A DNA stretch of 64,000 nt from Cupriavidus sp. EM10 (GCF_018729255.1 NZ_CP076060.1:1488001-1552000), one strand, 5' to 3'. Shown: positions 51,356-61,202, counted from the stretch's first letter. A program made the numbers and translations. Notes: generated from the sequence alone by a model not told the origin.

Positions 51356-52327
51356 TCAAAGCGCGATGCCCGCATCCTCCGCATACGCCCGGATCACCGC
51401 ATCAAAATCGGCATCGCCGGCGAAACCCAGTTCCAGCGCGCGCGACTGGTCCCACGCGGCTGGCCAGGTGCCGACGATCTTCTCGATGCGGTCCTCGCGT
51501 TCCCAGGTCACGCGGTCGGCCACGGCATCGCCGGCTACGCGGCGCAGGGCGTCGACCATCTGCGCCGCCGTCACCGACAGCCCCGGCAGGTTCACCACGC
51601 GGCGGTTGCCGAAGCGCGCCCCGTCCAGCTCGATGCCGTTGACCAGCGCCTGGATGGCCCCACGCGGCGACAGCAGCCAGAGCGCGGTATCGGGATGTAC
51701 CGGGCAGTTGGCGGCCACGCCGGACAGTGGCTCGCGGATGATACCGCTGGCGAACGACGACGCGGCGGCGTTGGGCTTGCCCGGCCGCACGCTGATCGTC
51801 GGCAGGCGCAGCACGCGGCCATCGACAAAGCCCTTGCGGCTGTAGTCGGACAGCAGCAGTTCGCCGATGGCCTTCTGCGCGCCATACGACGACTGCGGAT
51901 TCAGCGCCGTATCGTCCTGCACCACGGCCGGCAGCTTGCCGCCATAGACGGCGACCGAGCTGGTGAACACCACGCGTGGCACGTGGCCCACCTGGCGGCA
52001 CGTTTCCAGCAGCGCCCGCGAGGCATCCAGGTTCACGCGCATGCCAAGGTCGAAATCCGCCTCGGCCGCGCCGCTGACCACGGCCGCCAGGTGGAAGATC
52101 GCCCCGGTGTCGCGGTCGATGGCCTGCGCCAGCACGGCCGGATCGGACAGGTCGCCAGTCACCACGCGCACGCGCGCATCGTCGATCTGCGGCGCCACCA
52201 CGTCGAGCAGCGTGAGCCGGTCGATGGTGACGGCCTTGCCGTCCAGGTTCAGCGTGCCGCGCTTGAGCAGCAGGCGGGCCAGTTGCAGGCCCAGGAAACC
52301 GGCGCCGCCGGTAATCAGTACGTTCAT
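51356..52327 (-). CDS. denD: D-erythronate dehydrogenase
   Basis: A 323-residue extended SDR/epimerase-like enzyme. NVLITGGAGFLG binds NAD; the catalytic YGAQK lies near residue 151. In the known pathway DenD oxidises D-erythronate to 3-oxo-tetronate. The assignment rests on the similarity pattern plus the OtnI, OtnC, OtnK and LtnD neighbours. It is the last gene of the minus-strand tetronate operon. Confidence 0.87.
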   Translation of the reverse strand: MNVLITGGAGFLGLQLARLLLKRGTLNLDGKAVTIDRLTLLDVVAPQIDDARVRVVTGDLSDPAVLAQAIDRDTGAIFHLAAVVSGAAEADFDLGMRVNLDASRALLETCRQVGHVPRVVFTSSVAVYGGKLPAVVQDDTALNPQSSYGAQKAIGELLLSDYSRKGFVDGRVLRLPTISVRPGKPNAAASSFASGIIREPLSGVAANCPVHPDTALWLLSPRGAIQALVNGIELDGARFGNRRVVNLPGLSVTAAQMVDALRRVAGDAVADRVTWEREDRIEKIVGTWPAAWDQSRALELGFAGDADFDAVIRAYAEDAGIAL

Positions 52328-52358
52328 GATTGCAGCAATCCTGTGGGTTTGCGGAGGC

Positions 52359-53141
52359 TTAGCGCTTCAGGTACGGCTTGAGCCAGCCCAGGCCCGCCGA
52401 CGTGCCGGCGCGCGGCCGGTACTCGCAGCCGATCCAGCCCGTGTAGCCAAGCCGGTCGATCACGTCGAACAGGTACGGGTAGTTCAGCTCGCCGATATCG
52501 GGCTCGTGCCGCTCCGGCACGCCGGCAATCTGGATATGGCCGATGCCGGCAAAGTCGCGTTCCAGCTTCTTCGCGATATCGCCTTCCACGATCTGGCAGT
52601 GGTAGCAGTCGAACTGCACCTTCAGGTTGGCGGCGCCCACCTGCTGGCAGATGGCCTGGCCGTCGTCCTGGCGGTTCAGGAAGTAGCCCGGCATGTCGCG
52701 CGTGTTGATCGGCTCGATCAGCACCGTGATGCCATGCGCGGCGGCCGATGCGGCGGCGTAGGCCAGGTTTTCCAGATAGACGGCCCGGCAGCGCGTGCGG
52801 TCGGCGTCGGCCGGCACGATGCCGGCCATCACGTGCACGCGGTCGTTGCCGAGCACGGCCGCGTATTCCAGCGCCTTGGCAAACGCGTTGCGGAATTCGG
52901 TCTCGCGGCCGGGCAGGGCGGCAATGCCGCGCTCGCCGGCCGCCCAGTCGCCCGGCGGCGCGTTGAACAGGGCCTGGGTCAGGCCGTGGGCGTCGAGCCG
53001 CTTGCGGATCTCGGCAGCCGGATGGTCGTACGGGAACAGGTACTCCACGGCCTGGAAGCCGTCCTTCGCCGCGGCGGCAAAGCGGTCCAGGAAGTCGTGC
53101 TCCGTGTACATCATCGAGAGGTTCGCGGCAAAGCGCGGCAT
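52359..53141 (-). CDS. otnI: 2-oxo-tetronate isomerase
   Basis: A 260-residue TIM-barrel enzyme of the hydroxypyruvate isomerase family. [15 protein letters not shown] gives the metal-binding Glu, and QFDCYHCQ the next metal ligands. In the L-threonate branch it converts 2-oxo- to 3-oxo-tetronate. It lies between the transporter and DenD genes. Confidence 0.87.
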   Translation of the reverse strand: MPRFAANLSMMYTEHDFLDRFAAAAKDGFQAVEYLFPYDHPAAEIRKRLDAHGLTQALFNAPPGDWAAGERGIAALPGRETEFRNAFAKALEYAAVLGNDRVHVMAGIVPADADRTRCRAVYLENLAYAAASAAAHGITVLIEPINTRDMPGYFLNRQDDGQAICQQVGAANLKVQFDCYHCQIVEGDIAKKLERDFAGIGHIQIAGVPERHEPDIGELNYPYLFDVIDRLGYTGWIGCEYRPRAGTSAGLGWLKPYLKR

Positions 53142-53171
53142 GTCAGGTCTCCTTGAACTTCAGATTCGATA

Positions 53172-54530
53172 TCAGCGGTTGACCAGCCTGGCCGGGGTCA
53201 GCCACACCAGCAGGGCGCCCACGACCAGGATGGCCGACAGCACATACATCGGCAATTGCGTGCTCTGGGTCATGTCCTTGAGCGCGCCCACCATGTACGG
53301 CGACACAAAGCCGGCCAGGTTGCCCACCGAGTTGACCACGGCGATGCCCGACGCGGCGGCGATGCCGCTCAGGAACGCAGTCGGCAGCGACCAGAACAGC
53401 GGCGCGCAGGTCAGCACGCCGGCGGCGGCCAGCGACAGCGCCGCAATGGCCACCGGGGTATTGTGGGTGAAGGATGCGGCAATGGCAAAGCCCGTGGCGC
53501 CCATCAGCGCCGGCACGATCAGGTGCCAGCGGCGTTCGCGGCGGGCATCGGCGCTGTGGCCCAGGATGTTCATCACGATGATCGCGCAGACGAACGGGAT
53601 GGCCGACAGCAGGCCGATATTGAGGTTGCCGGTCACGCCGCTGGCCTTGACCAGCGTCGGCATCCAGAACGTCAGCGCGTACTGGCCGGTCACGAAGCAG
53701 AAGTAGATCAGGCACATCCACCAGACGCGGCGGTCGCTGAACACGGCGCCCAGCGAATGCACGTCGCGCTGGCCATTGGCCACGGCGGCGGCCGACGCGG
53801 CGCGCTCGTCTTCCTCGATATTGCGCTTGAGCACGCGCTTTTCGTCGTTGCTGAGCCAGGGCGCGCGGTCGATGCCGTCGCGCAGCACGAAGATCGTCAC
53901 GATGCCGATGGCAAACGCGGGCAGCGCCTCGATGAAGAACATCCATTGCCAGCCGGCCCAGCCGTGGGTGTCGTGGAACGCGTCCATGATCCAGCCCGAC
54001 AGCGGGTTGCCGAACATGCCGGCCACGGGAATGCCCGACATGAACAGGGCGATCATCTTGGCGCGGCGGTGCGACGGATACCAGTACGTCAGGTACAGGA
54101 TCACGCCCGGATAGAAGCCCGCCTCGGCCAGGCCCAGCAGGAAGCGCATCACGTAGAACTGCGTGGGCGTCTGCACGAACACGAACGCGGCCGAGATGAT
54201 GCCCCACGTGATCATGATCCGCGCAATCCAGATGCGCGCGCCGATGCGGTGCATCAGCAGGTTGCTGGGCACCTCGAACAGGAAGTAGCCGATGAAGAAC
54301 AGGCCGGCGCCCAGGCCGAACACGGTCTCCGAGAACTGCAGGTCCTGCGCCATCTGCAGCTTGGCAAAGCCCACGTTGACGCGATCGAGATAGGCAATCA
54401 CGTAGCACAGCATCAGGAACGGCATGATGCGCCAGAACACCTTGTTGTAGGCGCTCTTTTCGGTCACCGCGTCGGCGTCCAGCCGGGCGTCGGCGGCAGG
54501 GGTCCCCACCGCGGGGTTGGATGCGGTCAT
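53172..54530 (-). CDS. MFS transporter (anion:cation symporter type)
   Basis: A 452-residue transporter with 12 likely membrane segments. IAYLDRVNVGFAKLQM at the end of helix 1 and the long loop near residue 220 are typical of the ACS/phthalate permease family. It probably imports the sugar acid used by this operon. ATG 54530 follows TGGAGACCAAAAAA. Longer frames run through the palindromic repeats. Confidence 0.9.
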   Translation of the reverse strand: MTASNPAVGTPAADARLDADAVTEKSAYNKVFWRIMPFLMLCYVIAYLDRVNVGFAKLQMAQDLQFSETVFGLGAGLFFIGYFLFEVPSNLLMHRIGARIWIARIMITWGIISAAFVFVQTPTQFYVMRFLLGLAEAGFYPGVILYLTYWYPSHRRAKMIALFMSGIPVAGMFGNPLSGWIMDAFHDTHGWAGWQWMFFIEALPAFAIGIVTIFVLRDGIDRAPWLSNDEKRVLKRNIEEDERAASAAAVANGQRDVHSLGAVFSDRRVWWMCLIYFCFVTGQYALTFWMPTLVKASGVTGNLNIGLLSAIPFVCAIIVMNILGHSADARRERRWHLIVPALMGATGFAIAASFTHNTPVAIAALSLAAAGVLTCAPLFWSLPTAFLSGIAAASGIAVVNSVGNLAGFVSPYMVGALKDMTQSTQLPMYVLSAILVVGALLVWLTPARLVNR

Positions 54531-54572
54531 TTTTTTGGTCTCCACGAGTATTGAAAATGCAGCCGGTTTGCT

Positions 54573-54597
54573 CCCTCTCCCGCAGCGCGGGAGAGGG
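54573..54597. repeat. Dispersed palindromic repeat, copy 5
   Basis: CCCTCTCCCGC-AGC-GCGGGAGAGGG in the 187-bp gap between the transporter and OtnC genes. A sixth copy follows 65 bp on. Confidence 0.8.
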
Positions 54598-54661
54598 TTG
54601 GGAGAGGGCAGGGGCGTTGTTATGTGGTGTCGCCTGGGGGAAGCGCTGGCCCTCTCCCCGG

Positions 54662-54686
54662 CCCTCTCCCGCATGGCGGGAGAGGG
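54662..54686. repeat. Dispersed palindromic repeat, copy 6
   Basis: CCCTCTCCCGC-ATG-GCGGGAGAGGG, same orientation family as copy 5. The pair separates the transporter part from the catabolic part of the operon and may affect mRNA stability. Confidence 0.8.
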
Positions 54687-54717
54687 GAAAAACAATCAGT
54701 CGGTCGGTGTCAGCTGT

Positions 54718-55371
54718 TCACCACCGCGCCTTGAACGTATCCCGCAATTCCGCCAGCGCGGTTTCATCAAGCGGCGCCGGCTTGTTGCCGAGCATCATCC
54801 AGAGCTTCGCGGTCTCTTCCAGCTCCTCCAGGGCCCAGGCGGCCCGCGATACGCTGTCTTCCCATACCACCGGGCCCAGGCGCGCCAGCAGCACGCCGCG
54901 TACCTCGTTGGCCAGTTGCGCCACGCGGGCGGCCACGGCCGGGTCGCCGGGGCGGTGGTACGGAATCAGCGGGATATGGCCGACCTTCATCACGTAGTAC
55001 GGCGTGATCGGCGGCAGCACGTCGTCAGGCTGCCAGACGCCGGCCAGCGTCAGGGCCACCAGGTGGGTGGAATGGGTGTGAACCACGCCGTGGGCGTTCG
55101 GGTTGTTGTCGTAGACGCAGCGATGCAGCGTCAGCGTCTTCGACGGCTTGTCGCCCGATACCCACGTGCCATCCGTGGCTACCTTGGCCACCTTCGCCGG
55201 GTCCAGCGTGCCCAGGCAGGCGTCGGTGGGCGTGATCAGCCAGCCGTCGTCGAGCCGGGCGCTGATATTGCCGGCCGTGCCGACCGTATAGCCGCGCTGG
55301 AACAGGCTGGCGCCGACCTGGCAGATTTCCTCGCGCAGCGCGCTTTCGTTGCGGCTTGCGTTGGAGGTCAT
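54718..55371 (-). CDS. otnC: 3-oxo-tetronate 4-phosphate decarboxylase
   Basis: A 217-residue class II aldolase-fold enzyme. The zinc-binding HTHSTH is near residue 98 and GTAGNISARL near residue 33 is the substrate loop. It would release CO2 from 3-oxo-tetronate 4-phosphate to give dihydroxyacetone phosphate. It overlaps OtnK by ATGA. Confidence 0.88.
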   Translation of the reverse strand: MTSNASRNESALREEICQVGASLFQRGYTVGTAGNISARLDDGWLITPTDACLGTLDPAKVAKVATDGTWVSGDKPSKTLTLHRCVYDNNPNAHGVVHTHSTHLVALTLAGVWQPDDVLPPITPYYVMKVGHIPLIPYHRPGDPAVAARVAQLANEVRGVLLARLGPVVWEDSVSRAAWALEELEETAKLWMMLGNKPAPLDETALAELRDTFKARW

Positions 55372-56654
55372 CGCGCGGCTCCCAGCGCCTGCAGCGCTTC
55401 GTCAAAGAAATTCTCGCCGCCGAAGTTGCCCGATTTCAGTGCCAGCGCCAGCGGTTCGGCATCCAGCGTGACCGTGGCCGGCACGCCCGGCGCGATCTGG
55501 CGGCCGATGCGCAGCGATTGCACGCCCAGCGCCTGGACCACCGCGCCCGACGTCTCGCCGCCAGCCACCACAAAGCGTCGCGTGCCGCGCGCCTTGAGTG
55601 TGGCGGCGATGCAGGCCAGCGCGTGTTCGACCAGTTCGCCGGCGCGCGCCACGCCCAGCTCGGCCTGCACGGCCTTGACCTGCTCGGGCTGCGCCGTGGC
55701 GTAGATCAGCACGGGCTCGTCGTGATCGCGTGCGAAGGCCAGCGCCTCGTCGGCCACCGCCTCGCCACGTGCCAGCCGCAGCGGATCGATCCGCAGGGCG
55801 GGGCGCTTCTGCGCGATCCAGTGCGCCACCTGGCCGTTGGTGGCGCGCGACGCGCTGCCGGCCAGCACCACGCCATGGCCGTCAACGGCCGGCACCTCGG
55901 CCGCGTCGGTACGCGCCGGCAGCAGCCCGGCGCGGCGGAAATTCTCCGGCAGGCCCAGCGCAATGCCCGAGCCGCCGGTAATCAGCGGCAGCGCCGCGCA
56001 GCCTTCGCCCAGCGCGAACAGGTCGGCGTCGGAAATCGCATCGGCAATCGCCAGCTTCACGCCTTCGGCGCGCAGGGCGTCGATGCGGGCGCGCACGGCC
56101 TCGGCGCCCCTGGCCACGGTGTCGTAGCGCAGCAGCCCCACCTTGCCCTGGCTCTGGCGCTGCAGCACGCGCACCAGGCTGGCATCGGTCATCGGCGTCA
56201 GCGGATGGTGTTCCATGCCCGATTCGTTGAGCAGCGCGTCGGCCACGAACAGGTGCCCGCGGAAGATCGTGCGGCCGTTCTCGGGAAAGGCCGGGCAGGC
56301 GATGGTGAAATCGCTGCCCAGCGCATCGAGCAGCGCCTCGGCCACGGGGCCGATGTTGCCGGCGTCGGTGGAGTCGAACGTCGAGCAGTACTTGAACACG
56401 AACTGGCGGCAGCCCTGTTCGCGCAACCAGGCCAGCGCGGCCAGTGACTGGGCTACGGCGTCGGCGGCCGGAATCGTGCGCGACTTCAGGGCCACGACGA
56501 TGGCGTCGGCATCCACGGCGGATGTGGGCACGCCAATCGTCTGCACGGTGCGCATGCCGTTGCGCACCAGCGTGTTGGCCAGGTCGGTGGCGCCGGTGAA
56601 GTCGTCGGCGATGCAGCCGAGCAGGGGAAGGTTCTGCGGATTCGTCATCGTCAT
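55368..56654 (-). CDS. otnK: 3-oxo-tetronate kinase (DUF1537)
   Basis: A 428-residue four-carbon acid sugar kinase. GCIADDFTGATDLANTLVRN is the N-terminal domain signature; FVVAGGETSGAVVQALGVQS is the C-terminal nucleotide-binding signature. It phosphorylates 3-oxo-tetronate at C4. Start ATG 56654 lies next to the LtnD stop; a second ATG follows two codons later. Confidence 0.9.
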   Translation of the reverse strand: MTMTNPQNLPLLGCIADDFTGATDLANTLVRNGMRTVQTIGVPTSAVDADAIVVALKSRTIPAADAVAQSLAALAWLREQGCRQFVFKYCSTFDSTDAGNIGPVAEALLDALGSDFTIACPAFPENGRTIFRGHLFVADALLNESGMEHHPLTPMTDASLVRVLQRQSQGKVGLLRYDTVARGAEAVRARIDALRAEGVKLAIADAISDADLFALGEGCAALPLITGGSGIALGLPENFRRAGLLPARTDAAEVPAVDGHGVVLAGSASRATNGQVAHWIAQKRPALRIDPLRLARGEAVADEALAFARDHDEPVLIYATAQPEQVKAVQAELGVARAGELVEHALACIAATLKARGTRRFVVAGGETSGAVVQALGVQSLRIGRQIAPGVPATVTLDAEPLALALKSGNFGGENFFDEALQALGAAR

Positions 56655-56655
56655 G

Positions 56656-57555
56656 TCACTCGCCGGTCTTGGCCCCAGGCAGCTCGATGCCCGGGAAGAT
56701 CTTGATGACGGCCGAATCGTCCTCGCCGCCGTGGCCGGCGGTGGATGCCATCATGAACATCTGGTGCGCGGCGGCCGACAGCGGCAGCGGAAATTTGCTG
56801 GTGCGCGCGGTGTCCAGCACCATGCCCAGGTCCTTGACGAAGATATCGACGGCCGACAGCGGCGTGTAGTCGCCCGCCAGGATGTGCGGCACGCGGTTCT
56901 CGAACATCCACGAGTTGCCGGCGCTGTGCGTGATGACGTCGTAGAGCGCGTCGGGGTCCACGCCCTCGCGCAGGCCCAGGGCCATGGCCTCGGCTGCGGC
57001 GGCGATATGCACGCCGGCCAGCAGCTGGTTGATGATCTTGACCTTCGAGCCGGCGCCGTGGGCATCGCCCAGGCGATAGACCTTGCCGGATATCGCGCCC
57101 AGCACGTCCTCGGCCAGCGCATAGGCTTCGGCCGGGCCCGACGTCATCATCGTCATTTCGCCAGTGGCCGCGCGCGCGGCGCCGCCTGACACCGGTGCGT
57201 CGAGCAGCAGCAGCCCCTGTTCGGCCAGGCGCTTGCCCAGCGCCTCGGCAAAGCCGGGCGGCACGGTGGCGCTGGCGATCACGAGCTTGCCGGCGGCCAT
57301 GGCCGGCACGGCACCCTGTTCGCCGAACAGTACGGATTCGGTCTGCGCGGCGTTGACCACGAGCGTGATCACCACGTCGCAGCGCTCGCCCAGCTCGGCC
57401 GGGCTGCCGCAGGGCACGCCGCCGGCGTCGGCAAAGCGGCGCAGCACTTCGTCGCGCAGGTCGAACGCGTGGACCTTGAAGCCGGCGCGCAGCAGCGACT
57501 GCGCCACGCCGTAGCCCATCGCGCCCAAGCCGATGACACCAATATTCCTGGACAT
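56656..57555 (-). CDS. ltnD: L-threonate dehydrogenase
   Basis: A 299-residue beta-hydroxyacid dehydrogenase. IGVIGLGAMGYGVAQSLLRA binds NAD(P); DAPVSGGAARA is the substrate loop and GAGSKVKIINQLL contains the catalytic Lys near residue 170. It would form 2-oxo-tetronate from L-threonate. First structural gene of the operon, after the GntR gene. Confidence 0.88.
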   Translation of the reverse strand: MSRNIGVIGLGAMGYGVAQSLLRAGFKVHAFDLRDEVLRRFADAGGVPCGSPAELGERCDVVITLVVNAAQTESVLFGEQGAVPAMAAGKLVIASATVPPGFAEALGKRLAEQGLLLLDAPVSGGAARAATGEMTMMTSGPAEAYALAEDVLGAISGKVYRLGDAHGAGSKVKIINQLLAGVHIAAAAEAMALGLREGVDPDALYDVITHSAGNSWMFENRVPHILAGDYTPLSAVDIFVKDLGMVLDTARTSKFPLPLSAAAHQMFMMASTAGHGGEDDSAVIKIFPGIELPGAKTGE

Positions 57556-57576
57556 GGAAACCTCCTGAAAGCGGGA

Positions 57577-58320
57577 TTAATGCGACGGGCCTTGCGGCAT
57601 GTCGCCGGCGGCTGCGTCGTCGTCGCCCAGTTGCGACAGGCGGCGCGCCGCGTTGTACATGTGGTTCTGCGCGGCGTTGCGCGCGGCGTCGGGGTCGCCC
57701 GCGCGGATGGCGGCGACGATGGCCTGGTGTTCCTCGCGTACCTGGCGCGAGAAGTCCTCGCGGCGCGCCTCGTTGGTGCGCGTCACGCGCGTGGCGGTTT
57801 CCAGGTACTGGCTCAGGAACGCCAGCGTTTTAAGAAAGTAGGGATTGCCGGTGGCTTCGGCGATGGCGCGGTGAAAGCCCACGTCGGCCTCCACGCCGTC
57901 GCCGCCGGCGGCCACTTCGGCATCCAGCCGGGCCAGCGCGGCGTCGATGCCGGCCATGGCGGCATCGGTGCGGCGGCGGGCGGCCTGCGCGGCCACTTCG
58001 GCCTCGATGGAACGTCGTAGTTCTACGATTTGCAGCACCGATTCCAGCGTGCCGACATCGGTGTAGTCGATGCGCAGCGGCCGGATGCCGGCCTGCTCGG
58101 TCACGAACACGCCGCTGCCCTGGCGCGATTCCACCAGCCCTTCGTACTTGAGCCGGGCAATGGCCTCGCGGATCACGGTGCGGCTGACGCCAAATTCCTC
58201 GGACAGCACGGCTTCGGTCGGCAGCTTGGCGCCGCGCGGAAACGCACCGCCTTCGATCTTTTCGAGTAGCTGTTCGGCCACGCTGTCGGTCAGCGCACGG
58301 GCGGGAATCTTCTGGAACAT
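57577..58320 (-). CDS. GntR/FadR-type regulator of the tetronate operon
   Basis: A 247-residue regulator. The N-terminal winged helix (LPTEAVLSEEFGVSRTVIRE) is followed by a helical FCD ligand domain with metal-binding His (GFHRAIAEATGN). It precedes LtnD in the same direction by 21 bp, so it is probably autoregulated with the operon and responds to a pathway acid. ATG 58320 chosen; a GTG at 58329 is possible. The 186 bp upstream holds only regulatory DNA. Confidence 0.88.
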   Translation of the reverse strand: MFQKIPARALTDSVAEQLLEKIEGGAFPRGAKLPTEAVLSEEFGVSRTVIREAIARLKYEGLVESRQGSGVFVTEQAGIRPLRIDYTDVGTLESVLQIVELRRSIEAEVAAQAARRRTDAAMAGIDAALARLDAEVAAGGDGVEADVGFHRAIAEATGNPYFLKTLAFLSQYLETATRVTRTNEARREDFSRQVREEHQAIVAAIRAGDPDAARNAAQNHMYNAARRLSQLGDDDAAAGDMPQGPSH

Positions 58321-58506
58321 GGCAATCACATCATCGGGTAGTCAGGTCATCATACAAATTTCCCGCAGGGATGGCAGGGGGTTATCCCTAGATGGGTGCG
58401 CGGCATGGCCGATAATCGCACGCGCCTGCTGCGCCACCTGGACCGCCAGCGGCCGGCCATCGGCGTATGATTGCGCCTTTCCCCGACTTCCAGCCTTCGA
58501 ACCATC

Positions 58507-58941
58507 ATGTCCGCTACCCCCGATTCCGTACTGGTCTGCGCCTGGGATGAAGCCCGCGAACGCGCGCGCGCCATCCGCTACAGCGTCTTCGTGGAGGAGC
58601 AGGGCGTGCCGGTGGAACTGGAATGGGACGATATGGACGCGCCCAGCTGGCATGCGCTGGCGTTTGCCCAGGACGGCACGCCGGTGGCCACGGGCCGGCT
58701 GCTGCCGGACGGCCATATCGGCCGCATGGCCGTGCTGAAGGTGGCGCGCGGCACGGGCGTGGGCGCCAAGGTGCTCGATGCGCTAATGGCCAAGGCCGCC
58801 GAGCTGGGCTACCCGGAGCTGATCCTCAACGCCCAGACCCACGCCGCGCCGTTCTACGCGCGTGTGGGTTTCGAGCAGATGGGTGCGGAATTCGAGGAAG
58901 CCGGCATTCCGCACGTGGAGATGCGCAAGCGCATCGGATAA
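58507..58941 (+). CDS. GNAT family N-acetyltransferase
   Basis: A 144-residue ElaA-like acetyltransferase. RYSVFVEEQGVPVELEWDD, then VARGTGVGAKVL (acetyl-CoA loop) and APFYARVGFEQMG are the family signature. Substrate unknown. ATG 58507 is supported by its position at the start of homology. Confidence 0.88.
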   Translation: MSATPDSVLVCAWDEARERARAIRYSVFVEEQGVPVELEWDDMDAPSWHALAFAQDGTPVATGRLLPDGHIGRMAVLKVARGTGVGAKVLDALMAKAAELGYPELILNAQTHAAPFYARVGFEQMGAEFEEAGIPHVEMRKRIG

Positions 58942-58956
58942 AGCAACGCCGGCTGC

Positions 58957-60111
58957 CTACGCGCCGAATTCGCGCAGCAGCGCCTCCCGATCCTGGTCGA
59001 GCCGGGGCGCCGGCCGGACATCGCCCGACTGCCACGTCTCGCCGATCTTGATCGGATTGCCGGCCACGCGCAGCGGCTTGTCGTTGCCGATGCCCACATC
59101 GAGCAGCATCTGCCGGGCCGCCACGTGGGCGTTGTCCATGATCTGCGGCACGCCGTTCAGCGGGCCGTGGGGCACTCCGGCAGCGTCAAGGATGGCCTCC
59201 CACTCGGCCGTCGGCGCCTCGCGCAGGCGCGACTCCAGACAATCCTTCAGTTCCAGATGATGCTCGTTGCGGGCCGGTACCGACACGAACCGCGCATCGT
59301 CCACCCACTCCGGCCGCCCCAGCGCGGCGCACAGCCGTTGGAACAACGCGTCGTTGCCCACGGCAATCACGATAAAGCCGTCCTGCGTGGCGAACATGTC
59401 GAACGGCGTGATCGACGGATGCCGCGTGCCCAGCGGCTTCGGTACGTTGCCCGTGGCCGAGAACCGGGCGATGGGATTTTCCAGCAGCGCCACCTGGCAA
59501 TCGAGCATCGAGATATCGACCCGTTCGCCTACCCCTGTCGCGCCGCGGCGCAGCAGCGCGGCCTGGATGCCGATGGTGGCATAGAGCCCCGCGCTGATAT
59601 CGCCAATCGACACCCCGACGCGTGCCGGATTGCCGCCGGGCTCGCCGGTGACGCTCATCAGGCCGCCCATGGCCTGCACCACCATGTCATAGGCGGGCCG
59701 GTTTCGATACGGGCCGGTCTGGCCGAAGCCTGAGATCGACGCATACACCAGGCGCGGAAAGCGCTCGCGCAGCATTTCCCACGTGTAACCGAGCTTGTCC
59801 ATCACGCCGGCGCGGAAGTTTTCCACCAGCACGTCGGCGCCTTCCAGCATCCGCTCCAGCACGGCGCGATCGGCCGCGTCCTTGAGGTCGAGCGCGATCG
59901 ACGACTTGTTGCGGTTCACCGACGCAAAGTAGGCCGACTCGCCATCGACAAACGGCCCGACCTGGCGCGAATCGTCGCCCTTGCCAGGATTCTCGATCTT
60001 GATGACGCGCGCGCCCAGGTCGGCCAGCATCATCGTGCAGTAGGGGCCGGCCAGCACGCGCGTCAGGTCGACAACCGTGATGCCCTGCAGCGGCCCATTG
60101 GGTGGGGTCAT
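58957..60111 (-). CDS. CaiB/BaiF (family III) CoA-transferase
   Basis: A 384-residue family III CoA-transferase. ITVVDLTRVLAGPYCTMMLA and VNRNKSSIALDLK are the conserved N-terminal blocks; the catalytic Asp is in PAYDMVVQAMGG near residue 166. It moves CoA between carboxylic acids. ATG 60111 follows AAGGAGTACCGC. Operon with a Bug protein and an enoyl-CoA hydratase. Confidence 0.92.
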   Translation of the reverse strand: MTPPNGPLQGITVVDLTRVLAGPYCTMMLADLGARVIKIENPGKGDDSRQVGPFVDGESAYFASVNRNKSSIALDLKDAADRAVLERMLEGADVLVENFRAGVMDKLGYTWEMLRERFPRLVYASISGFGQTGPYRNRPAYDMVVQAMGGLMSVTGEPGGNPARVGVSIGDISAGLYATIGIQAALLRRGATGVGERVDISMLDCQVALLENPIARFSATGNVPKPLGTRHPSITPFDMFATQDGFIVIAVGNDALFQRLCAALGRPEWVDDARFVSVPARNEHHLELKDCLESRLREAPTAEWEAILDAAGVPHGPLNGVPQIMDNAHVAARQMLLDVGIGNDKPLRVAGNPIKIGETWQSGDVRPAPRLDQDREALLREFGA

Positions 60112-60146
60112 GCGGTACTCCTTGGGGTTTGATGCGGGGGCCGGCA

Positions 60147-61133
60147 TCAATCGATCTTCGCGCCGCTGGACTGCGCCAGGTCAACGCCGATCTTGCCTTC
60201 GCGCGCCGCGAAATCTCGGAATTCGGCTACGGACGACGACACCGACACCTCGTCGCCCTGCGCCAGGAAGCGCTTGCGCAGTTCTGGGTCGGCCATGACC
60301 TTGGTGGTGGCCGCGAACAGCTTGTCGATGATCTCGGGCGGCGTCCGGGCCGGCGCGAACAGGCCGTACCAGGCGGACAGGTCGTAGCCCTTGACGCCGC
60401 TTTCGGCAATGGTCGGCAACTGAGGGTTGGCGTTGGAGCGCTGGGCCGACGTGACGGCAATCGGCACCACCTTGTGGGTGTCGATCATCGGCTTGACGGA
60501 CGGCGCCGTGCCGAACGTCAGTTGCACGTCGCCGGCCGCCACGGCCTGCGCAGACGGCGCGCCGCCCTTGTAGGGCACATGGGTCATGCGCACGCCGGTC
60601 AGCTTGGTGAAGTAGACGCCGGCCAGGTGCGTGATCACGCCATTGCCCGACGACGAATAGTTGATGGCGCCCGGATGGGCCTTGGCCTGGGCGATCAGGT
60701 CCTGCACGTTCTTGATGCCGCTGTCCTTGTTGACGGCCAGGATCAGCGGCGCGGCCGACAGCTTGGTGATCGGCGCAAAGTCGGACGGCTCGTACCTGAT
60801 GTTCTTGTACAGCACCTTGTCGCCGCCCATCAGGCTGGCCGTGGCGATATAGAGCGTGTAGCCGTCAGGGGCCGACTTGGCGACGTATTCGGCGGCAATC
60901 GTGGTGCCCGCGCCGGGCCGGTTGTCGACCACCACCGGTTGCCCCAGCTCGCGGCTCAGGGCATCGCCATAGAGCCGCGCGGTATTGTCGGCGCCGCCGC
61001 CGGCCGGAAATCCGATCACGAGCCGGATCGGCTTGTTTGGATAGCTGGTCTGCGCCGATGCCGCCGGGGGCAGCGCCGCGAACAGCGCGCCGAAGATCGC
61101 CAGCGCGGCGCAGTGGGTCGGGGTGATGGTCAT
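60147..61133 (-). CDS. Bug-type tripartite tricarboxylate binding protein
   Basis: A 328-residue periplasmic binding protein with a Sec signal peptide ending AASAQ near residue 28. PNKPIRLVIGFPAGGGADNT is the family signature. It probably captures the acid that the neighbouring CoA-transferase activates. The start follows GGAGGAGACCTCAGC. No membrane subunits nearby. Confidence 0.93.
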   Translation of the reverse strand: MTITPTHCAALAIFGALFAALPPAASAQTSYPNKPIRLVIGFPAGGGADNTARLYGDALSRELGQPVVVDNRPGAGTTIAAEYVAKSAPDGYTLYIATASLMGGDKVLYKNIRYEPSDFAPITKLSAAPLILAVNKDSGIKNVQDLIAQAKAHPGAINYSSSGNGVITHLAGVYFTKLTGVRMTHVPYKGGAPSAQAVAAGDVQLTFGTAPSVKPMIDTHKVVPIAVTSAQRSNANPQLPTIAESGVKGYDLSAWYGLFAPARTPPEIIDKLFAATTKVMADPELRKRFLAQGDEVSVSSSVAEFRDFAAREGKIGVDLAQSSGAKID

Positions 61134-61202
61134 GCTGAGGTCTCCTCCGTAGCTGTTTCGCCACTTGAGTGAATGAACGCGGCCGGCCGGGGTGGCGAAG
61201 GG

